Shown here: positions 16,301 through 21,522 of the stretch, in pieces
How positions within the stretch are numbered: position 1 is the stretch's first letter
How the letters are laid out: every line of letters starts with the position of its first letter
From: JBKSMP01 sp964582055
Lineage (GTDB): Bacteria > Verrucomicrobiota > Verrucomicrobiia > Opitutales > UBA9783
Reading direction: 5' to 3'
NCBI GenBank assembly: GCA_964582055.1
Contig: CAZOPT010000013.1
Span: 1-21,522, forward strand
DNA: 21,522 bases
The notes under the pieces: model-generated
The model's input: the letters and a program-made list of their open reading frames with translations, nothing else
Databases searched by the model: none
Told to the model about the DNA's origin: nothing
Made by a program: the position numbers and the translations under genes

Positions 16301-16768
16301 TTAAACTCTTGTAAATTCAAAACTGTTCATTGGATTTGAATAATCCAAGGAAGCAGCACTGGAACTTTCTGACCCCATGGTTTCAAGTTTTTCCTGCCAG
16401 GCTTCAACTAAATCGACGAAATTAGCTAAAACTGTTTTAAATAGCTCGAAAGAAAAAGTACTTGAAATAAACATATAGCTTAAAACAACACGATTTTCAT
16501 CTTCTTCTATTCCTAATATTGCTCCTGCATTTTCTATGCCAAAGGCATTGGCAATTAACAATTGTTTAAAAAAGTTTTCTTGGCCTTCTGCTGGGATATT
16601 GCCTATAGGAGAGGCAAAAATAACTTGTTCTTCATCTTTTCGATAAACAATATCAACATTAAGTTTTTCGTCGAAACTTAAAGAACAGATACCGTCTTCA
16701 TTCAATTTTAAGTCTGGCAATCCAATTTCTTTGCCATAATTAGCAATATATTCAGAAAAATCAATCAT
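16301..16768 (-). CDS. CesT-family type III secretion chaperone
   Basis: The 155-residue protein has the complete CesT/SycE pattern of class I secretion chaperones: an N-terminal helix (FSEYIANYGKEIGLPDLKL), the strand C-S-L-S-F-DEKLNVDIVY, VIFASPIGNIPAEG, then FFKQLLIANAFGIENAGAIL, where 'LL-x-AN' and the following Gly are typical. IGIEEDENRVVLSYMF-like strands and a long C-terminal helix ending VEAWQEKLETMG follow (exact text LGIEEDENRVVLSYMF). Such chaperones are small, acidic dimers that bind the N-terminal part of one effector in the cytosol and deliver it to the secretion ATPase. The gene lies 9 bases upstream of the SopB/IpgD-like gene in the same direction, matching the paired sigD-sigE and ipgD-ipgE genes, but with the chaperone first. 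It almost certainly serves that effector. Confidence 0.9.
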   Translation of the reverse strand: MIDFSEYIANYGKEIGLPDLKLNEDGICSLSFDEKLNVDIVYRKDEEQVIFASPIGNIPAEGQENFFKQLLIANAFGIENAGAILGIEEDENRVVLSYMFISSTFSFELFKTVLANFVDLVEAWQEKLETMGSESSSAASLDYSNPMNSFEFTRV

Positions 16769-16812
16769 AACTCTAATCTATTCGATAAGTTTATTTTTTT
16801 TGTTTTAATAAT

Positions 16813-17143
16813 TTACTCTTGTTTTTTAGTCCATAATTCATCTTCAACGTTAACATTATCTTGAGGTTTAATTTCCTTGTTATCAGCCCAATAAATACCA
16901 TCGCGTAAACGTTTCATCGCAGGATCCATTTCAGCACGTTTATTCAATTCTTCACTCATAAGATTATCTATTTCTAATAACTTATAAGCATTACTTTCCT
17001 GCATTACTTTCATCGAAAGTGTTTTGTTATTTAAACTTGCGCGTGAAGCAGATGAAATATTATCTTGTTTAGTTTTGTACACAGTATAAGTCATTAAAGC
17101 TGGGTTTAGATCATTAAAAAAATCTGCAATAGTGTCATAGGTT
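16813..17143 (-). CDS. Unknown protein, 5' end lost in the assembly gap
   Basis: The last 93 codons follow an ATG at 17094, but the frame stays open upstream to the gap edge, adding TYDTIADFFNDLNPAL without a stop. No Shine-Dalgarno sequence precedes the 17094 ATG. The real gene therefore probably starts inside or beyond the run of N. The visible part is hydrophilic and helix-prone (SLNNKTLSMKVMQESNAYKL, EELNKRAEMDPAMKRL) with an acidic, Trp-containing end. There is no membrane segment. I do not recognise a family. It is 44 bases upstream of the chaperone gene in the same direction, so a part in the secretion locus is possible, but that is position only. Confidence 0.55.
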
Positions 17144-17243
17144 NNNNNNNNNNNNNNNNNNNNNNNNNNNNNNNNNNNNNNNNNNNNNNNNNNNNNNNNN
17201 NNNNNNNNNNNNNNNNNNNNNNNNNNNNNNNNNNNNNNNNNNN
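17144..17243. other. Assembly gap (100 N)
   Basis: Exactly 100 undetermined bases, the conventional placeholder for a scaffold gap of unknown length. The flanking 17244-17354 stretch holds no convincing gene on either strand. The true distance between the effector locus and the BPL_N-type gene is unknown, and a repeat may have broken the assembly here. Confidence 0.95.
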
Positions 17244-17354
17244 GCTATTGACTGACATGCTTATGATACATAGCTAATTTCATGCCTAAATTTTTAAAAT
17301 CCACCAAAAGAGGGCAAAGTGGAAAACTAAGTAATAAGGATTAGTTGGAAAAAT

Positions 17355-18146
17355 TTAAATGGGATAATGGATTAAAGATTTACACTTTAATCCCATTTTT
17401 GTGCCTAAGCAATAGGTTAGTAAATCCATATTGTTAAGACAGTTATTGAGGGTATTATATGAGTCAAATAGAGGATTTTCCAAATGCAAACCGCTTAAGA
17501 TAACATGTCCTTGCTCTAATTTTCTGTAAACAATCGCTGGCAATTGTGTTGCCTCTGTGGATAAATACCATGTGTCTTGAGCTTCTTTTCGATACCACGC
17601 TAAAATTTCGCAAGTTGCATTTTCTGGGAAAAAACAAGGACCTCCATTGTAATAAAGGTAAGAAAAGCGATTCGAAGGTTGATTTTGTGTAGATTTATCG
17701 GAAAAAATGCGCTCGCTAAGGAAAATTTTTCCACAGGTAATTCCTTTAGGTTCATTATAAAAGTAAGGTTGTAAAACCGGACCTTGTGCTATCCCTTCAA
17801 AGAATTTTAGAGGACGCTTTCCTTTGATTTCATTAGAAGTATTAATGTTAAATAAGATACTACTTGCTGCATAATAAGCACCTGCACAAATACCTAAGTA
17901 GCAACCTCCACTTTTTACGAATTGAATAATGGCTTCATTGCCTCGTCCTTTTAGATGCTCAAGATAAAAACGATCTGCTCCACCAGGCATTACCCATAAA
18001 CGAACACGATCTGCATTTTTCAATAAAGGTTCTACAGAATTTACAAGTTCTATCTTGTAATCAACATCAAGAACGTGATTTAAGGCAATAAGATAATCTT
18101 GAACATCCTTAGCACCTAGTCCATTGTAAATATAAACTAGATGCAT
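17355..18146 (-). CDS. BPL_N-domain class I glutamine amidotransferase-like protein
   Basis: The 263-residue protein fits the biotin-protein-ligase N-terminal-like (BPL_N) family of class I glutamine amidotransferase folds. It begins MHLVYIYNGLGAKDVQDYL, then LWVMPGGADRFYLEHLKGRG and GGCYLGICAGAYYAAS. The nucleophile elbow is GICAGAYY, and HLE in LSGLHLENP provides the usual His and Glu of the triad, so a complete Cys-His-Glu site is present. The 'biotin ligase' name comes from a fusion in eukaryotes; no ligase domain exists here, so I would not call it a biotin ligase. Stand-alone members are found in Chlamydia, Legionella and others, with function unsettled. It starts 21 bases after recA in the same direction. 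Confidence 0.8.
   Translation of the reverse strand: MHLVYIYNGLGAKDVQDYLIALNHVLDVDYKIELVNSVEPLLKNADRVRLWVMPGGADRFYLEHLKGRGNEAIIQFVKSGGCYLGICAGAYYAASSILFNINTSNEIKGKRPLKFFEGIAQGPVLQPYFYNEPKGITCGKIFLSERIFSDKSTQNQPSNRFSYLYYNGGPCFFPENATCEILAWYRKEAQDTWYLSTEATQLPAIVYRKLEQGHVILSGLHLENPLFDSYNTLNNCLNNMDLLTYCLGTKMGLKCKSLIHYPI
17369..17400. terminator. Possible hairpin at the end of the BPL_N-type gene
   Basis: GGATTAAAG (17369-17377), a 7-base loop and CTTTAATCC (17385-17393) form a 9-bp stem followed on the plus strand by CATTTTT. It lies inside the last codons of the minus-strand gene. On the minus strand the stem is followed by ATTATCCCATTTAAATTTTT, a delayed T-run, so it could end either a minus-strand transcript or one from the gap side. 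Confidence 0.3.
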
Positions 18147-18167
18147 AATTGTTTCAAAAGTTTAGAA

Positions 18168-19259
18168 TTAAGCCAAAGATTCCTCTTCACGTCCCTCTGA
18201 GAAAGCACCTTTAGCAAGACTCATTCCACCTGAAACGCGAACTTTTTCGACAATTTGGTGAATCGCTTCATCCATGACTTGCGGATTACTTTTTAGGTAA
18301 GCTTTTGCGAGTTCACGGCCTTGGCCAATTAAGTTTCCTTTATAAGAAACCCAAGCACCTTTTTTCTCAAAAATTCCGTGTTCAATACCCAAGTCAAGCA
18401 CAGACGAAGCTTGCGAAATACCTTCATCATACATGATATCAAATTCGCATTCAGTAAATGGAGGGGCAACCTTATTTTTAACAACTTTTAAGCGCGTACG
18501 ATTTCCAACAATACGTCCAGAAGCATCTTTCAACTGACCGATACGGCGAATATCTAAACGCACTGATGCAAAGAATTTAAGCGCACGTCCGCCCGTAGTT
18601 GTTTCAGGGCTTCCAAACATAACCCCAATTTTTTCACGAATTTGATTGGTAAAAATACAAATACATTTCGATTTATTAATAACAGCTGTCAAACGACGCA
18701 TTGCTTGACTCATCATACGAGCCTGTAAACCAACATTAGTATCTCCCATCTGCCCGTTCAATTCTGCCTTAGATACTAGAGCAGCTACTGAGTCTACAAC
18801 GATAACCTCAATTGCACCTGAACGAATCAAAGTTTCAGCAATATTCAAGGCATCTTCTCCGCTTTCTGGCTGAGAAACAATGAGGTTGTCTAAATCAACT
18901 CCAACCGTCTTGGCATAACGTGGATCCAATGCATTTTCAACGTCGATAAATACTGCACGGCCTCCTTGTTTTTGGATTTGTGAGATGATACTTAAACAAA
19001 GTGTTGTTTTACCAGACGATTCGGGCCCAAAAATTTCACAAATACGTCCTCGAGGCAATCCACCTGCTCCAAGTGCGAGGTCAATTGCTAAAGATCCAGT
19101 TGAAATGACGGAAACATCCATTTTGGCCGTACTACCCATACGCATGATGGCACCTTCGCCAAATTGTTTATTAATTGCTGCAATAGCCAATTCAAGTGCT
19201 TTATCATCCATGCGAGCTTCCGATTTCGCTGAGTTTGTTTTTGCGGGTGAATTTTCCAT
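18168..19259 (-). CDS. recA: Recombinase RecA
   Basis: The 363-residue protein is a full-length RecA, the ATP-dependent strand-exchange protein of homologous recombination and the co-protease of the SOS response. Walker A GPESSGKTT (78-86), the Walker B strand VIVVDSVAALV, NQIREKIGVMFGSPETTTGG (loop L2 region) and KAYLKSNPQVM are all present. The N-terminal extension ENSPAKTNSAKSEARMDDKA is a little long and polar. CAGGT lies 5 bases before the ATG, a modest Shine-Dalgarno sequence. It lies 39 bases downstream of dnaJ in the same direction. I see no obvious LexA-type palindrome in that gap, so SOS control is not visible. Confidence 0.98.
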   Translation of the reverse strand: MENSPAKTNSAKSEARMDDKALELAIAAINKQFGEGAIMRMGSTAKMDVSVISTGSLAIDLALGAGGLPRGRICEIFGPESSGKTTLCLSIISQIQKQGGRAVFIDVENALDPRYAKTVGVDLDNLIVSQPESGEDALNIAETLIRSGAIEVIVVDSVAALVSKAELNGQMGDTNVGLQARMMSQAMRRLTAVINKSKCICIFTNQIREKIGVMFGSPETTTGGRALKFFASVRLDIRRIGQLKDASGRIVGNRTRLKVVKNKVAPPFTECEFDIMYDEGISQASSVLDLGIEHGIFEKKGAWVSYKGNLIGQGRELAKAYLKSNPQVMDEAIHQIVEKVRVSGGMSLAKGAFSEGREEESLA

Positions 19260-19298
19260 ATAATTACCTGAATAAGTTTTTTATAAAGTCCAAAAATT

Positions 19299-20423
19299 TT
19301 ATAAATTTTTTTTTACATTTTTTTTTGCATCAGAATTTTCTCCAAGCGCTTCAGAAAAAGCTTCCAGTTTTATACGTTGTTCTTTTGTTAATTTTTTAGG
19401 TACTTCTATCGAAACATGGACCAATAAATCTCCATTTTTTTGTGAAATACCACGAGGATTCAATTGCGGCATTCCATAATTTTTCATCTTAAAAATGGTA
19501 TTCGGTTGAGTGCCTGCAGGAATTTTCAAATTAGCATCTCCTTGAAGCGTCGAAATTTGAATTTCACCTCCTAAAGCCGCCAATGTAAATGGCAAAGATT
19601 GATAAATAAGTAGATTATCTCCATCTCTTTGAAAAACAGGATGCTCTTGGATAAAAATAACAACATAGAGATCGCCCGGACCTGCTGGACCTGCTTCACC
19701 TAAATTGGCAAATCGCAATTTAGAACCATTATGGATACCTGCTGGAATCTTAACTTTGACTTGCGTGCGGTCCGTTTCAACACCTTGACCTTGACAATGT
19801 GGACATGGATTTTCAATTACCTGTCCAGAACCGTGGCAATGTGGACAGGTCTGACTCATACTGAAAAAACCTTGAGATGTAACCACTTGACCACGTCCAT
19901 GGCAATGCGGACAAGTTTTGGGTTGTGTACCAGGTTTAGCACCTGAACCCTTGCAATACGAACAAGCAACATTTCTGTGATATTCAACTGTTTTTGAAAT
20001 CCCTGAAAAAGCTTCCTCTAAAGTAATTTCTAGATCATAACGAAGATCTGATCCGCGCTGTTTTTTATAAGAATGGGAAGATCCGCCAAAAAAGTTATCA
20101 AAAATGCCGCCACTCCTTCCACCTCCAAAAACTTCTCTAAATAAATCGAATGGATCTTGAAAACCTCCTTGATGAGAACCTGACGAACCTGCAGCACCTT
20201 GAAAAGCTGCATGACCGTATTGATCGTACATCGCTTTTTTCTTATCATCTTTGAGTACTTCGTAAGCTTCAGAAATTTCCTTAAATTTTTCTTCTGCTTC
20301 CTTATCGCCAGGATTTTTGTCTGGATGGTACTTAACAGCGAGCTTACGATAAGCCTTTTTTATTTCGTCTGCAGAAGCAGAACGAGAAACGCCAAGAAGT
20401 TCGTAGTAATCTTTTTGGGACAT
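19299..20423 (-). CDS. dnaJ: Chaperone protein DnaJ
   Basis: The 374-residue protein is a canonical class A J-protein, the DnaK co-chaperone that stimulates its ATPase and delivers unfolded clients in the cytosol. J-domain 1-70 with HPD at 33-35; Gly/Phe-rich region about 73-116; four CxxCxGxG zinc repeats at C154/C157, C171/C174, C193/C196 and C207/C210; then the C-terminal substrate-binding domains with GDLYVVIFIQEHPVFQRDGD. The C-terminus is a short basic tail (KKNVKKNL). It begins 2 bases after the grpE stop codon, a coupled pair. dnaK itself is not in this window. Confidence 0.98.
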   Translation of the reverse strand: MSQKDYYELLGVSRSASADEIKKAYRKLAVKYHPDKNPGDKEAEEKFKEISEAYEVLKDDKKKAMYDQYGHAAFQGAAGSSGSHQGGFQDPFDLFREVFGGGRSGGIFDNFFGGSSHSYKKQRGSDLRYDLEITLEEAFSGISKTVEYHRNVACSYCKGSGAKPGTQPKTCPHCHGRGQVVTSQGFFSMSQTCPHCHGSGQVIENPCPHCQGQGVETDRTQVKVKIPAGIHNGSKLRFANLGEAGPAGPGDLYVVIFIQEHPVFQRDGDNLLIYQSLPFTLAALGGEIQISTLQGDANLKIPAGTQPNTIFKMKNYGMPQLNPRGISQKNGDLLVHVSIEVPKKLTKEQRIKLEAFSEALGENSDAKKNVKKNL

Positions 20424-20425
20424 AA

Positions 20426-21007
20426 TTACTGCTGTTTTTCTGGATCTTTACCTTTAGAAACAACGACAGAAGCAGGACGCAAAAGCCGTTCACCTAATTG
20501 ATAACCTGTACGCACAATATGCACAATATGATCTTCTGGAATCGTATCATGAAAACAATTGGAAACAGCATGATGTACATTAGGATTGAAAGCAACATTA
20601 ACGGCATCAATTGGGGTAATATTTAGTGTTTTTAGACAATCGTTAAACTGCTGCAAAATCATCTGAAAACCTTTTAATACGTTTTCATCAATTTTCTGAG
20701 ATTCAGCACTCGCTAGGCCTAATTTAAATCCATCAAAGAGTTCAAGGATAGGCAAACATGTATAAAATGTCGTATTGATACGAATTTCTTCTTTATCTTT
20801 TTCGCAACGTTTTCGAACGTTTTCAAGAGAAGCACAAGCACGAATATATTTATCTTCAAAATCTTTACATGAAGCCTCTGCAGCAGCTAATTGCTGTTGT
20901 ACTGTTTCAAACGAGATTTCTTCTTTAGACGAAGATTCTGCAGAAGATTCCACGTTTTGCTCTTTTGCTTCTTGTGGTAAATCTTTTTCCAATTCCATAC
21001 CCTTCAA
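20426..21007 (-). CDS. grpE: Nucleotide exchange factor GrpE
   Basis: GrpE is the nucleotide exchange factor of DnaK. The chain has an acidic N-terminal tail (ELEKDLPQEAKEQNVESSAE), a long coiled-coil helix (FETVQQQLAAAEASCKDFEDK and onward) with YIRACASLENVRKRCEKDKE, where the usual 'RAxAExENxRKR' motif is recognisable, and the beta domain with NVHHAVS, DHIVHIVRTGYQLGERLLRPASVVVSKG. Length (about 190) is normal. The start is either the TTG at 21007 or the ATG at 20998. The purine-rich AAGGGT just ahead of the ATG is too close for a good ribosome site, and AAGAGA suits the TTG, so I cannot decide. It is the first gene of grpE-dnaJ-recA. No CIRCE inverted repeat is visible upstream. Confidence 0.97.
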   Translation of the reverse strand: MKGMELEKDLPQEAKEQNVESSAESSSKEEISFETVQQQLAAAEASCKDFEDKYIRACASLENVRKRCEKDKEEIRINTTFYTCLPILELFDGFKLGLASAESQKIDENVLKGFQMILQQFNDCLKTLNITPIDAVNVAFNPNVHHAVSNCFHDTIPEDHIVHIVRTGYQLGERLLRPASVVVSKGKDPEKQQ

Positions 21008-21038
21008 ACTAATCTCTTAGCAAATCACTGCAAGCATA

Positions 21039-21044
21039 ATTATA
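21039..21044 (-). promoter_or_regulatory. Possible -10 box for grpE
   Basis: A perfect TATAAT reads on the minus strand here and would put the transcript start about 25-35 bases before the grpE start codon. The region 16-18 bases further upstream (AAAAATGG) does not resemble TTGACA, and no heat-shock sigma-32 type or CIRCE element is seen. The match may be chance in AT-rich DNA. Confidence 0.35.
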
Positions 21045-21080
21045 AAAAACTTCAAAAAATCCATTTTTACCACATTTTCC

Positions 21081-21110
21081 TTGAAGGTTTTTTGAAAATG
21101 ATTTTGTATA
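21081..21110 (+). promoter_or_regulatory. Possible promoter of the tRNA-Ser gene
   Basis: TTGAAG (21081-21086), an 18-base spacer and TGTATA (21105-21110; TATAAG overlaps at 21107) precede the tRNA. The predicted transcript start, near 21117-21119, is just before the first base of the mature tRNA at 21120. Confidence 0.45.
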
Positions 21111-21119
21111 AGTTCTATT

Positions 21120-21209
21120 GGAGAGATGACAGAGTGGACGAATGTGCCTGACTCGAAATCAGGTGTGGGGGCAACTCCACCGAGGGTTCGAATCCCTCTC
21201 TCTCCGCCA
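21120..21209 (+). tRNA. tRNA-Ser (anticodon CGA)
   Basis: The acceptor stem GGAGAGA (21120-21126) pairs perfectly with TCTCTCC, followed by the discriminator G and an encoded CCA. The anticodon arm is CCTGA-CTCGAAA-TCAGG, giving anticodon CGA, which reads UCG. The long variable arm (GTGGGGGCAACTCCAC) marks a class II tRNA, and the T arm has GAGGGTTCGAATCCCTC. All stems are intact. It lies divergent to grpE. Confidence 0.97.
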
Positions 21210-21522
21210 GATTTTGGTAAAATTAATAGATTTATTGAATGTGAAAATTGTTTCTGTGGGTTTAAAACTTCCAATTCGACAATGCTATACAACAATTTGA
21301 TGAATTTTTAGACTTAAAATGATTTAGTGCATTACCCCAAAATCCATTGCCTAAAATAAAACGAATGTATCAAAAATAGAAACAGCTCCATGCCGCTAAA
21401 TAATTACGTTTCTCTATTTAATCTCATAAAATTCTTGCGAAATAAGAATGTTAACATAAGGTTATAAACCAGATGAATTTTCTACTTTAGGTGCTTGTGA
21501 AGCATTTTCAGTAATTGACACA
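21210..21522. other. Mostly empty right-end stretch
   Basis: Downstream of the tRNA lie about 250 AT-rich bases in which I see no gene with a ribosome site, no clear hairpin with a T-run and no repeat. The last 60 bases may contain the tail of a minus-strand gene, listed separately. Confidence 0.5.
21462..21522 (-). CDS. Possible C-terminal tail of a gene beyond the right edge
   Basis: A minus-strand frame enters from the right edge and reads VSITENASQAPKVENSSGL before a TAA at 21464-21462. The hydrophilic composition is plausible for the C-terminus of a protein, but 19 codons are too few to prove coding. Confidence 0.3.
   Translation of the reverse strand, partial: VSITENASQAPKVENSSGL

Noticed and set aside
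21017..21295. Minus-strand 92-codon frame across the tRNA gene
   Set aside because: It is the antisense of the tRNA and spacer; the GGERGIRTLGG-type translation is a well-known artefact of tRNA-Ser genes.
1..21522. CRISPR arrays, insertion sequences, prophage genes or attachment sites
   Set aside because: I saw no spaced direct repeats, transposase or integrase motifs, and the tRNA-Ser 3' end is not repeated elsewhere in the window.

Overview
The window is a low-GC bacterial chromosome segment from a Gram-negative organism: it encodes an LPS-export ABC transporter with LptA/LptC-like partners, LPS-type glycosyltransferases, a lipoprotein and signal-peptide proteins. A 945-residue pilin-like surface protein with a 'GPVQINGNTRFQF'-type motif resembles proteins common in Verrucomicrobiota (PVC group). 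Together with an AccD of unusual type, this makes a verrucomicrobial (Opitutae-like) bacterium my best guess; that is inference. A type III secretion effector/chaperone pair suggests it lives in or on a eukaryotic host. Positions 17144-17243 are a run of 100 N, a scaffold gap.

Layout: (1) 1-1620, minus strand: a secreted protein running off the left edge, a GT4 glycosyltransferase and a small RsbW-like ATPase-fold protein. (2) 1669-5011, plus strand: ExoD-family membrane protein, ComF, AccD and a conserved lipoprotein, closed by a clear hairpin terminator at 5034-5060. (3) 5053-7890, minus: the large pilin-like surface protein. (4) 8026-12267, plus: rpsO-pnp followed by LptC-like, LptA-like and LptB genes, packed as one transcription unit. 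(5) 12294-17143, minus: reading from the gap leftward, a gene truncated by the gap, a CesT-type secretion chaperone, a SopB/IpgD-type phosphoinositide phosphatase effector, a WaaE-like GT2 glycosyltransferase and a sugar-phosphate nucleotidyltransferase, with a minus-strand terminator at 12294-12312. (6) 17355-21007, minus: grpE, dnaJ, recA and a BPL_N-type amidotransferase-like protein. (7) tRNA-Ser(CGA) at 21120-21209, plus, then a sparse right end with the possible tail of another minus-strand gene.

Most of the window is housekeeping (translation and RNA turnover, fatty acid synthesis, chaperones, recombination, envelope building). The standout is the effector/chaperone locus beside the gap: the effector keeps the C-x5-R catalytic motif and the NFGVN motif of SopB/IpgD, and the gene just upstream encodes a textbook CesT-fold chaperone. 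No secretion apparatus gene is visible, so the apparatus must lie elsewhere or in the gap.
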